DNA of 64,000 nucleotides from Sorghum bicolor (Eukaryota; Streptophyta; Magnoliopsida; Poales; Poaceae), in assembly GCF_000003195.3 (NCBI RefSeq), contig NC_012873.2, positions 24,649,317-24,713,316 of the forward strand, read 5' to 3'. The number at the start of each line of letters is the position of its first letter. Positions within the stretch are counted from its first letter, which is position 1. The notes below the pieces were generated by a model. That model was not told the DNA's origin and did no database searches. It worked only from the letters and a program-made list of their open reading frames with translations. Position numbers and translations under genes: made by a program. Below, one piece after another: positions 11,500 through 22,004 of the stretch.

Positions 11500-11520
11500 A
11501 TATTTAGGTGCAAGCTTGCT

Positions 11521-12478
11521 TCAAACTCGGAAACGCTGAACTTTCTTCATTGGCATAACCTTGAGGTAAACATAGTCACCTACATTGAATTCAAGTGGCC
11601 TTCTTCGCTTATTGGCATAACTCTTTTGTCGCGATTGTGCCGCCTTCATATGTTGTTGTATGATTTCCACTTTTTCCTCAGCCTCGTTCACGAAGTCGAT
11701 GCCATAGTATCTCCTTTCACCAGGTTCGACCCAGTTTAACGGAGTTCTACATTTACGACCATACAACGCTTTGAACGGAGCCATCTTGATACTCTCTTGA
11801 TAGCTATTATTGTATGAGAATTCGGCCAGGGGTAACCATGATTCCCATGATCCCTTGGAACATAGCACACAGGCCCTCAGCATATCTTCTAACACTTGAT
11901 TTAGCCTTTCAGTTTGACCCGAGGTCTGGGGATGATATGCTGTGCTTCTTATCAGACTAGTCCCCAAACTCTTATGCATTCGCTCCCAAAAGTGAGCGGT
12001 GAACTGTGGTCCTCTATCTGATATGATGGTTTTGGGAATGCCATGTAACTTGACGATCTCAGATATATATATCAGCATACTCGGGAGGTCGGTAACGAGT
12101 TTTCACAGGAATGAAATGAGCCGACTTGGTTAATCGATCTATGATCACCCAAATCGAGTCATTCCCCTTTCCTGTTGTCGGTAAACCTGTGATAAAGTCC
12201 ATGCTGACCTCTTCCCATTTCCACTCTGGAACTGACAACGGTTGCAACAGTCCTGGGGGTTTCATATGTATAGCCTTAACTCTGCAACATGTGTCACAAC
12301 GGGCCACATATGTTGCTATTTCTTTCTTCATCCAAGTCCACCAAAAGTGAGATCTTAGGTCTTGATACATCTTACTACTGCTAGGATGAATAGAAAGCTT
12401 GGAGAGATGTGCTTCATCCATGATGCGATTCTTTAAGTCTCGAATCTTCGGACCTACTAGCCGGTGTTGAAACCACAA
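11521..12478 (-). pseudogene. Element B integrase core
   Basis: Two overlapping open frames cover the zinc-binding start (LSIHPSSSKMYQDLRSHFWW, CDTCCRVK) and the catalytic core: MDFITGLP with the first D, IISDRGPQF with the second D, and the E-containing QTERLNQVLEDML. The frames meet near 12059-12078, where a frameshift interrupts the protein. The role is insertion of the cDNA into the host chromosome. Confidence 0.8.
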
Positions 12479-12514
12479 TACCCCTTTTCATCAACTCTGA
12501 ATTGAGTCCTTGGG

Positions 12515-12940
12515 TCATCTTTGATCTTTTCTTTGATGTGGAAAAATACCCTTGTCTGTTTTCTGACCTTCGATGACTTGACTTTCAAGCGAATAACTGA
12601 GCTGTATGTGACATAAGACTTCAGGGTGCATGAGATTGAAACCATCCTCAAACAACGGTTGAACCACTTGATAGTGCGGTTTGCGACTCAATGCATCCGC
12701 TACCACATTAGCCTTGCCTGGATGATAGTGAACCTCTAGATCATAATCCTTGATCAGTTCGAACCATCTTCGTTGCCTCATATTCAGCTCAGACTGAGTG
12801 AAAATATATTTCAAACTTTTATGATCTGTGTAGATATGACACTTGTTTCCTAGCAAATAGTGCCTCCAGATCTTCAAAGCGTGCACCACTGCTGCTAACT
12901 TGAGGTCGTGAGTTGGGTAGTTGACTTCATGCTTTCTCAA
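12515..12940 (-). pseudogene. Element B RNase H and integrase linker
   Basis: The frame shows the end of RNase H ([57 protein letters not shown]). This enzyme would remove the RNA strand during reverse transcription. The stretch 12941-13384 on the same strand holds the RT thumb and first RNase H part with several in-frame stops. Confidence 0.75.
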
Positions 12941-14317
12941 CTGTCATGAAACGTAAGCTATTACTATGCCGTCTTGCATTAGCACACATCCTAACCCACT
13001 TTTCGATGCGTCGCAAAACACATCAAAAGGCTTTTCGATATTGGGTTGCACTAGAACGGGAGCGGTGGTTAGCAACTTTCGCAAGGTGCGGAAGGCTAGC
13101 TCACACCCTTCCGTCTAGACAAACTTATGACCTTTTTGTAGCAAACAGGTCATTGGCTTAGGAATCTTGGAGAAATCGGGTATGAAACGGCGGTAATACC
13201 CAGCTAGACCAAGAAAATTCCGAACTTCCGAGACAGAAGTTGGTGCCTTCTAGTCCATGACTTCTTGCACTTTCGACGGATCCACCGCAATCCCTTCTTC
13301 AGACAGAATGTGCCCTAGGAAAGGAACTTTCTTTAACCAGATCTCACACTAGCTGAACTTTGCATACAACTGATGCTCTCGTAGTCATGTTAGCACGACT
13401 CTCTGATGCTCGGCGTGATCTTGCTCATTTTCTGAATAAACCAGAATGTCGTCGATGAACACCACAACAAACTTGTCCAGCTCTGGCATAAAGACCGAAT
13501 TCATCAGATACATGAAGTATGCAGGAGCATTTGTCAACCCGAAGGACATAACAAGATACTCGTACAACCCATATCTGGTAGAAAAAGCAGTCTTCGGGAT
13601 ATCTTGCGGACGGATCTTGATTTGGTGATACCCGGACCACAAATCTATCTTGGAAAACACTTTTGCCTTGGACAACTGATCAAACAAAATATCAATCCTT
13701 GGCAATGGATACTTATTCTTGATTGTCACCGCATTGAGTGGACGATAGTCCACGCACATGCACAGCGATTGATGCTTCTTTTTCACAAACAATGCCGGAC
13801 AACCCCACTCTGTCGAACTTAGCCGGATGAACCCTTTATCAAGTAATTCCTTTAGTTGATTCTTCAATTCAGCGAGCTCATTAGGCGACATCCGGTATGG
13901 CCTTCTTGATATCGGTGCGGTACCTGGTAGCAACTCTATTTCAAACTCTACTTCCCTATCTAGGGGAAGTCCTGGTAATTCTTCAGGAAAAACATCAGGG
14001 AACTCATAGACTACTGGGATCTGTGGTAGTGGGACCACGTGCGTAGCACAAGAGACGCTTGCAAAGTCAAAGCGACGGGGCAGAGGTACTTGAAAAGACC
14101 CACTGCTCTGGGGTTCTCTCAGAGATAACACCCTCTTCCCGGTATCTATGACAGCATCCCACTCTTTCATCCAGTTCATGCCCATGATAACATCCAAAAC
14201 TAACCCAGGCATGACTACCAGATTTACTCGAAACACCCGGTTACTTATATCCAGGGTTGCCCCTCGGACCACTCTATTTGTCAACACATCTGCCCCCACT
14301 GAGCTGATGCATAGCAA
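12941..14317 (-). pseudogene. Element B protease end and reverse transcriptase
   Basis: The frame from 14317 to 13385 is open. It holds the end of the protease (VDVI-type [14 protein letters not shown]), the pol linker ([19 protein letters not shown]) and most of [31 protein letters not shown] and the catalytic [13 protein letters not shown], with FIDD at 13448-13459. Downstream to 12941 the RT thumb and RNase H continue with stops. The extent and order match a Del/Tekay chromovirus. RT would copy element RNA to DNA in the virus-like particle. Confidence 0.85.
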
Positions 14318-14700
14318 TAACCCAGATCTATAACTGTTTGGTTATTCTTTTGTGCAAATGCTTGGCTCATAAATGAATGCGATGATCCAGAATCAAACAA
14401 AACAACTGCAAGATGTTGTTTGATAGGAAACATACCAGTTGTTACCGGTTCTCCTTCCGGAATCTCCTCTATCGAGGTATGGTGCACTCGAGCTGGGTAG
14501 GTCGTCTGTTGCCTCTTGGGGTAGGGACATTCCTTAGCAAAGTGCCCCATCTTGTGGCAGTTATAGCACGGACCCTTGTCATGTTGTTGGTGGCTGGTGT
14601 TGTAGCTTGAATTGCTTTTGGCTTGGCAGGAGCTATTGCCACCTTGTACGGCTTCTGCTGTGTTGGATGCCCGGTGTTCCTTTTCTGCGGCGGTCGGAAC
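14281..14700 (-). pseudogene. Element B gag zinc knuckle and protease start
   Basis: Reads a CCHC knuckle (CYNCHKMGHFAKEC, near 14530-14570), which binds RNA in the particle, and then the protease active site LFDSGSSHSFM. A frameshift separates this from the gag frame above (stop at 14730) and another separates it from the RT frame below. Confidence 0.8.
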
Positions 14701-14729
14701 CTACCACCTAGGGCAGGAGGACGATACTG

Positions 14730-15599
14730 CTATCGCCCTGCCATTGGTGCCCTGGACTGAGATGACCCGGCTTCAAAAGCCCTCTTACGAGACTTGGATG
14801 CACTATAGTTGTTGTTATTGTTCTCCTGGGTCAGACAGTCACTGATGTAAGCATTGAAGGTAGCCCGAGTTCCTGTACCCATGGTCTTCAGTATCTTTGG
14901 GTTCAAACCTCTCTGGAAACTAGCGATCTTCTTGGCCTCCATGTTCACAAACTCGGGGGCGTAGCGAGCAAGAGTATTGAAAGCGTGTAGATACTCCTTC
15001 ACAGACTTCGTTCCCTGAGACAGCCTCATGAACTCCTCAACCTTCATTTCAACCACGCCCGGAGGAATGTAATTTCCCCGGAAAGCGGTGGTGAAGCGGT
15101 TCCAGGTAATTGGGGTCCCCTCTAGGTAGGTGGTACGGTGATGGGACCACCAAATCCCAGCAGGTCCCTGCAACTGGTGCACCGCATACTCAACCTTAAG
15201 TTCTTCAGTCATTCGAAGAAGACGGAACTTTTGCTCCATGGTGTTGATCCACTCATCTGCCTCAAGCGGCTCTAATGCCTCCTTGAAGACTGGTGGTTTG
15301 GTGTCCATGAAGTCCTTGAAAGAGCTGTACTGATTGACTTCACGGCCGCCCTGGTTATCCCCACGGCGGGTATTGTCGGCGATATTGCGCAGAGCTTCTT
15401 CCATATTGCGCTGCATCTGTTCCATATTGCGTTGGCTCCCCAGAAACTGCACGAAGAACACGTCCGCAGTATATGGAGGAGGAGGTGGTGGTGGCGGTGA
15501 TGGTGCCCTATCCTCATTCTGACGAGCCCCACCTCCAGAACTACCTGCTCCAAGACCGGGGTTGCTGTTACCCCCGCCACGTGTTTGCACCATCTGCAT
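14730..15599 (-). pseudogene. Element B gag, capsid part
   Basis: It opens with ATG at 15599 (MQMVQTRGGG) and has 289 codons. The N-terminal part is G/P-rich, with a run of prolines coded near 15480-15500. It is followed by the retrotransposon gag domain (ADEWINTMEQKFRLLRM, GPAGIWWSHHRTTYLEGT, ITWNRFTTAFRGNYIPPGV, FMRLSQGTKSVKEYLHAFN). The frame ends in TAG at 14730-14732 before the zinc knuckle, which continues in another frame. Gag would form the particle shell. Confidence 0.85.
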
Positions 15600-15916
15600 G
15601 CGTCAATGATAAGCAATCGTTAGGAGTTGCCATCAATGGTAGACATGTGTAGAATTGTGCCGTACTGAATTTACTGAGGAAATAAATTCGCATAATAAAC
15701 AGAGGCACAACAATTCATCATCCACATACAACATCACTAACAGATTACTTAACATTCAAGCAACAAGGTTCGCATACATCCAAAATTGCCAGCATACATA
15801 CACTGGACTTTCAGTGTTATCACATTAAGTTTTACACAGCCCAGATTCAAAAGTACAAGACATGCCATGCAACAGCAACAACAAAAGAAGGGGGACTAGC
15901 TCTATAGCCCTAGCAT

Positions 15917-16939
15917 CTACTCGCTATGGTCACTGTCCACACCGGAGCCCTCCTCGTCCTCATCTCCACTAGCAGCTGCCTCTATCTCTGGATCCTCATC
16001 CATCTCATCCTCAGAGTCTAACTCGGCTACTCCAAGCAGGTGATGAGGGTGGAGCTGATTATGCAGCTGGTGGATCTCCTCATGCAAGTTCTCATTGTAC
16101 TCCTCAGCATTAGCAAGCTGCTACTCAAGCTCTAGCTATCGGGCCCTCAGGGTGTCCTCCTCGTGCCAGGCTTCATTCCTCTGACCAAGCACATGAACTA
16201 GCATGCGCTCGCAGTTCCTATGAGCAGTAGTCACCCTGTCCCTCTGCTCTCTCATTGCGAGCAGGTCCTGACTCAGCTCACTATTCTTCTGGACCGCCTG
16301 ATCCCTCTCTTGGGTCACGCGGGCCAACTCTGCCTGCAACCTCTCAACCTCAGTGTCGAACTCACGCTGCAGCTGGCGCTTCTCATCCTGGACTGTGAGA
16401 AGAGACCCACACAAGCGCCCCAAACAACGCTCCGGGCCCCCATAGGTCTTCATCAAGGCGTACATAGCACTCATAGCTGCACTGTCACTGTGCCGGTCCT
16501 CATCCGCACTCCTCTCTAGAGCGTTAAATTCGGACTGATCCCACACCGAAGTGTAGGGGTCACCCCGGGGAAACACCCCAGCGAAGGCGTGGGCCAGCTC
16601 CTATGGGAACCTCTCCATGAGGTCCCTCAGAACTGCGAAGGCTGCCCTGCTGGCACCGTGGACTCGTACCCAGCCGCCCCAGGCGGGGTCACCTCCACTG
16701 GTAGCGACCACTACCTCGATCCCCACCAGGGTCCCATCACCGAGCTGCTCCTTGTCCCAATAATAGCGAGGTTCCCTTCCTTCGGGATACCCCATCGAAC
16801 TTAGCACCCTCCATAGCAAGGTGGGCATCCCAAACTCCTCCAGGAACTTGCTCTTATGACGCGAGCTCCTGGCTGCCAACTGATGGCGAGGGGCCCGCCC
16901 ACCAGTGGACTTGCGAGCGGTGAGCCTAGTGCGTGCCAT
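15917..16939 (-). pseudogene. H3-tail-like extra ORF between leader and gag
   Basis: A single frame of 341 codons from ATG at 16939 to TAG at 15917-15919, interrupted by three TAG codons (16598-16600, 16133-16135, 16118-16120). Residues 2-20 read ARTRLTARKSTGGRAPRHQ. Seventeen of the first 21 positions equal the histone H3 tail, and the ATG sits exactly where it does in H3. Then comes a globular region (about 30-125; YYWDKEQLGDGTLVGIEV, PAWGGWVRVHG, AAFAVLRDLMERF). A long coiled coil follows (about 150-270; VERLQAELARV, ELSQDLLAMREQRDRV, LELEQQLANAEEY read through stops). The end is acidic (DSEDEMDEDPEIE, GDEDEEGS). It lies upstream of gag in sense orientation. No known function. Two of the stops are CAG in the sister copy. 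Confidence 0.8.
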
Positions 16940-17713
16940 TTGCTGCAAATGGAATACCTTGGGTAAGATTGAGAATTATCTTTTATTATTATACATGGAA
17001 TTGGGACAGATTAAATTAAGGGGAGGAAGTAAGCAATGATATGAAATGAACATGATGCATGCATGAACTTACGATCTCACAAACTTAGAAATAAAAGTTA
17101 ACACTAATCGGTATATGCGGTGGCACACAACGTTCTCTCATAACGTAACTAGCGTGCTAGGCGGGAACGTGGTTAGTGTACCTGCAGAAAACTCATTTCA
17201 GCCCAACCATAGTATGAACAAGCAGAACAAGAATTTAAAGCTATACACCCCACACACATAGACACCACGTCCATGCATATGACGTGTTGCTACCCCCATC
17301 ATCGCCCTAGTGACGGCATCGCCTCTCAGGATGGAATTTTCCAACATGTGGTACTGTTCCCAAACACACCAAACATGTGTGCATGGCACAGCACCTAACT
17401 GTGATAGCTCCCACTTAACGAGGCGTAGAGGAAGAATTGATCCACACATTACCACTCAAATGAATGGTACTCATACTATTGCACGCCGTATGAGCGACGA
17501 AATAGAAATATGATGCATTAACCTCCAAGTCAGTACTTAACTAGCCACCTTAGAGTCCTTATCTGGGCATAGAGGATATGACCATGGCACACTAAATAGT
17601 TTTCCAAAAACATAGTTAACACCTTGATTACCATTTGTTTAACAATAATCTTTTATTAAACCGGTTTAAGTTTAGTTTAGAACGTACTTATGAACAGTAA
17701 CTCGCTAAACCTT
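16940..17713 (-). other. Element B leader (full copy)
   Basis: Non-coding DNA of about 0.77 kb between the primer site and the extra ORF. It is nearly identical to 6379-7188. I see no convincing gene in it. Confidence 0.6.
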
Positions 17714-17725
17714 GCTCTGATGCCA
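17714..17725 (-). other. Primer-binding site (tRNA-iMet type), element B
   Basis: On the - strand it reads TGGCATCAGAGC, two bases from the 5' LTR end (TGTGACAG at 17728). It has one mismatch to the common TGGTATCAGAGC. Confidence 0.85.
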
Positions 17726-18852
17726 GCTGTGACAGAACCGCCCAAATTATAAGAGATTAAGCCTAATAGTGACCATTTGCATAGTCAAACCATCGAGCTT
17801 AAGCCCATATAATCCCGGTAGTCTGTGAAATCTCGAAGGATTTCAAACCACATATCGTACATACAACCAAGATCGTAATAAGTTTAGCGGTCACCATTCA
17901 CAATTACATTCAGTTTACCCATCATAAACCAAAATAAAGACTCTTCGAGGATCATGAAGGCTATATAGTGGGGTAGCTGATGACCTTTTTGCATAAAAGC
18001 ACTATTTCATTAAACATATCCTAAAGGAATCCTTCTTTTAGTTAGCTCAAGTTTGAAGGTATCATTACCTATTACCTAGGTTTGCATCTGCACTATGGCA
18101 AACAAATGTAATAATATGATGGTACCTCATCATAGCATTCATGGAAATCATTTATCATTATAACCCAAGTGTTCCATAGTCCTTACTACAAGGACAGGGC
18201 TCATGTCAAGTGCTCACTATCTAGGAGCGATGGCGATTCAAATCGATTTCTAACCAGCTGGCGAGTTATTCCCCACACAAACCACGCTCACTGATCAAGT
18301 GAGCTACAGATCACCGTATTACACTATCCAGGACCAATTCGCGGGTTCGGCAGGCACCGCTAGTACCCGAGGACCGTTCCGGCGACCGAGGTATCCAAGG
18401 TATACAAAGGTTGCGCGCCGCGCCCTCGTCGTTCTCCTCAACCATCACCAATACAACGCATGGCGGCTCGACTCCAGGCACGGATAGTGTTCAGGCTTCG
18501 CGGTCGGAATGACTTATCCTTCCCGCTAAGTGTGGGGCATGCGTTCAACATGACAAGAGGGCCGTCAACGATCCATCCTTAATCGACACAGGCAGGGGCA
18601 CCATAGTCAACCCACCATAAGACCCAGCCCGGTCTCAAGTTCCATTCCACACCTGGTTATTCTTTCCCGAAGCAATCACCACTTAATCAAGCAGGTATCC
18701 ACCTATATCTCGCAGGTTACAGGAAATCACCCGACTTCTACCAGACTAAGCAAGCTAAGCATAGACTCCGTGCCTATCTACATAGGACAAGGTAGACAAC
18801 AAGTGGTGATATCAAGGAGTACATATGCCTCAACGGTATCAAGCAATTCCTA

Positions 18853-19080
18853 TCACTTAAATGCAACGTAGTAAAACAAGCATAATATATTATTTATGTT
18901 AGCGAGAATAGGGAGACTTAGAATGCTCCGGGGCTTGCCTTTCTCAAACGTGCTCGGCTTGTGATCCGGGCACTCGTGCAGCTCTTCTCCGGGCTCCGGT
19001 CCTCCTAGAGGTTCCTGCTCCTGGTTCTCCTCTTGATCCTCGGGTCCCACCTCGTTCTCCTGCGAGCCTGTATGATACAA
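18853..19080 (-). other. Conserved small ORF inside the B 5' LTR
   Basis: Counterpart of 8620-8847 with a few substitutions. It retains ECPDHKPSTFEKGKPRSIL and the acidic, Q/E-rich centre. Its frame is intact in both LTRs of B. Confidence 0.4.
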
Positions 19081-19989
19081 GTGTGCTCATGAGTAGAATG
19101 CGAGATGCCCGGGGTGCAATGCTCATACGAGAGGATACCAAATGACCATGACATGATGCATAGATGATTTACGTAGTCATTTTTACAAGGTAGTCAACAT
19201 CATCCAAGAACATGCAATTACACTAAGCATCTATTTCCTTCTCTTCTATAAATTGTCCTCAAGTGTAACCAGCAAGTCACAAGACGCTTCAAAGATACAC
19301 CAAACCCCTTTTATTTTACTTAACTTATGTATAACAATTCATAATTTCGTTATCCATTTTTAGGCCTACCAAAATAGCATACATTCTGTTGATCAATAAA
19401 TTCCACAAAAATTACAGTAGACCAGCAGTCAAACATAAAGTCTACCATAAATTTTTCATAATATTTGGACACTTATTTTGAGCTACAAAAATCACAAGAT
19501 TAATTCATAAAAGCAAGTATAAATACTCTACTGTGGTATAAGTGTCAAACAGCAGATTTCATATTTTTATAATTTACTTATTATCATGAGAAACACCCAC
19601 AAAAATTTCCAGATTAATTGCATGATCCAATTATTTATTAAAAACCATAAACCACTGCCATGCAAGCATTTAAATCACCATAAATTCATTCATACAGCAA
19701 ATAATGTGTAACAAAATTTCCCCAGTGACTAAACATCCATGCAGAGCCAACAAAATAAGTTTCATATTTTTCTGAGCTATATTTTAATTACTATGCATTT
19801 TCCAATTCCAGCAAAAACATGGATTAAATATATTTGTACAGAAAAGTTGTTCAAACCTGACATGCAACTACACCAAGCTATAGATCTGGAAATATAGAGT
19901 TCAACACAATTTGTTTCACCAATTTTGGAGCCATATAACTCAAGATATGGATTTTACATCATTTAAATCAATTTCTGGAAAACCTTTAT

Positions 19990-20850
19990 TTAAGAAAACC
20001 GACGGAAAACGTTAGATTCACCTAGATCCACACCCGCAGAGGCGCTGACAGGTGGGATCCAGGGATCGTGGCCCCACGGGTCAGCCATGCAGCGCTCCGG
20101 CCGACTTCGGCCGGCCGGCTCTCGCCGACGGTGAGGTCTCCGGTGGCGCGGAGGGCACCGACGGCTTCGTCTCTTCAAGGACGTTGAGCTAGATCTCATC
20201 GACGGAGGAGGTCCCTAGTGGCAGCTATGGCGCTCGGCGGAGCTCGGTGGCGCGGCTCACCGGCGTCCGGCCGTCTCCGGCCGATAGAGCGCGAACGGAG
20301 GGGTGCTTAGGGTTCTTGGAAGCACGACGACCACAACGCACAAACAAACGAAGAGAAAGGGGGTCGGGAAGGGAAGATTCGCGCGGACCGAGAGCTCGCT
20401 GGAGCTCCGGCCATGTCGCGACGGTGAAATCTCACCTAATACCTGGACGCTTACGGCCGAGAGTGTGCGCACGAGGTTGCGCTCGTCGAGGCGGAGCTAG
20501 GGGCGGGTTTAATCGGGCGCGCGTGACCGGAGTTCGGCGCTGGGCTTCGGCACCAATGGCGCACGGCGGAGCGCCGCCGCGGCTGCTGCTGCTCTCTCGG
20601 GGAGGAAGAAGAGAGGGAGGAGTGGGGAGACAGAATGGAGTGACCTTGGGGCGCGGGGCGGCGTCCTAACCAAGTGAAGGCGGGTCGGCCGCGGCGCGTC
20701 CACGACGCCGGCGTACGGCCGCCAAGTGGCCGGCGCCGGGTCGAGCGAGGCGGGCGCCGCGCGCGGGAGAGATAGGGGAGGGGAAGCGGGCCGCGCTGTC
20801 TAGCTGGGCCGAAAGGGAGGCGGGTCGGCCCAGCAGCGCCTGTCCCCTTT
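19990..20850 (-). other. GC-rich, CpG-rich island in the B 5' LTR
   Basis: Same block as 9760-10620. The two copies differ by scattered, mostly CG-related transitions and small indels. No reading frame stands out. Confidence 0.5.
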
Positions 20851-21342
20851 TCTTTTTTTTTCAATTTCTTTTGTCCAAAAAGATTAAATGAGATTTTTGA
20901 AGCTTTTACAAAACTTTTCAGGGGTTGGAGTAAAAAGAAGAATTGTTCCCCATAAAATTCTCTACAACTTTGCTTTAATAAGTGAAGCCAAATTCCAAAT
21001 AGAATTTGAATCACAGATTAAAACTAGTTCTAGGTTTTTAAATAAATTCATTTTAGGGATTTTTGTATAAATTCCATTTCTCAAATCCTATGGCTCCAAA
21101 AATTTTACAAAACTACTCTAAAACCTTTTAACACACAATTCAACCTAATTTGAATATCTCACAATTTTAGAAGCAAGCATAATATTTTTAATCATATTTA
21201 ATTCACCTAAAATAAAGCACACATAAAATCACACTTGAATTTTTGTTATGCTCATGGGATGTGATGCTTATGCCATGCTTGATGAGAATGCTTATGAATG
21301 TTTTATGAGACTAAGTGCATGCTTAACACCTAGGGTGTTACA

Positions 21343-21347
21343 CGCTC
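21343..21347. repeat. Target-site duplication CGCTC, right of element B
   Basis: Pairs with 5188-5192. Confidence 0.9.
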
Positions 21348-21999
21348 GACCACAAGCACCATTGAAACGACCCGATCAGTTGCTGCTATATAGAGGAGCA
21401 GGTCCTCGTTAGGTTGAGGTGCGGTGAGGACGGGTGGTGAGGTGAGGAAAGTTTTGAGCTAGGTGAAAGCAGCGTTGGCCTCTTCTATCCAGGAGAACTT
21501 TTCCAATGCTTTCACAAGTTTGAAGAAGGGAAGCCCTTTTTCCCCAGCCTAGAGATAAACCGGCTGAGAGCTGCCATGCACCCTGTGAGCTTTTGAACGT
21601 CTTTTACGTTCCTTGGTGATCGCATATCGAGCACCGCCTTGACTTTCAAAGGGTTAGGCCATATGCCGTTGCGACTGACGACGTTGCCGAGTAGTATACT
21701 AGATGGAACCCCGAAGATACATTTTTTGGGGTTCAGCTTCCACTTATATTTATTTAGCGCATTAAAAGTACGGTCTAAGTTGTCAATCAGGGTGCTTGCA
21801 TCCCTGGTTTTGACAAAAACGTCGTCGACGTACGCCTCGACGAGGTCATAACATATCTCGTCGTGGAGGCATTACTGAATAGCGCATTGATAGGTGGCTC
21901 CAGCGTTTTTGAGTCCGAAGGACATGGTGGTGTAGCAATACGCACCTAAAGGAGTGATGAAGTTTTGATCTGGTCTTCTTCCATTAACGAGATCTGGTG
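21348..21999 (-). pseudogene. Element A reverse transcriptase, middle part (pol part 2)
   Basis: Read on the - strand it continues the RT of A: NAGATYQ, the catalytic YVDD (complement of 21821-21832), then LNPKKCIFGVPS, MAALSRFISRLGEKGLPF and the start of RNase H. It has a stop after the GATYQ block. It is bordered on one side by element B and on the other by element C, both with target duplications, so both insertions hit the RT-RNase H part of the same gene. Confidence 0.8.
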
Positions 22000-22004
22000 A
22001 TAAC
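22000..22004. repeat. Target-site duplication ATAAC, left of element C
   Basis: ATAAC before the LTR start TGTCACAAAACC; the same five bases follow the other LTR at 39514-39518. Confidence 0.9.

Larger units (their letters stand above)
5193..21342 (-). mobile_element. Element B: Del/Tekay-like chromovirus with three LTRs
   Basis: A - strand Ty3/gypsy chromovirus. From its 5' end it has an LTR (17728-21342), an initiator-Met-type primer site, a leader, an extra H3-tail-like ORF, gag, protease, RT, RNase H, integrase with chromodomain, a polypurine tract, a second LTR (7203-11113), a second primer site and leader with a rearranged extra ORF, and a truncated third LTR (5193-5597). One 5-bp duplication (CGCTC) flanks the whole unit. 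The order LTR-internal-LTR-internal-LTR suggests an intra-family recombinant whose second internal part was later mostly deleted. Stops and frameshifts make it non-autonomous today. Confidence 0.9.
17728..21342 (-). mobile_element. Element B, 5' LTR (3.6 kb)
   Basis: It starts TGTGACAG and ends GGGTGTTACA, followed by the target duplication. It is very similar to 7203-11113 but lacks about 0.29 kb at 17919-17921, where the word TTAC occurs at both edges of the lost part. It carries the small ORF at 18853-19080 and a GC-rich island at about 19990-20850. Confidence 0.9.

Noticed and set aside
15917..16939. Extra ORF as a histone H3 pseudogene inserted in element B
   Set aside because: Only the tail matches; there is no histone fold after it, and the same ORF with the same neighbours occurs in both B leaders.
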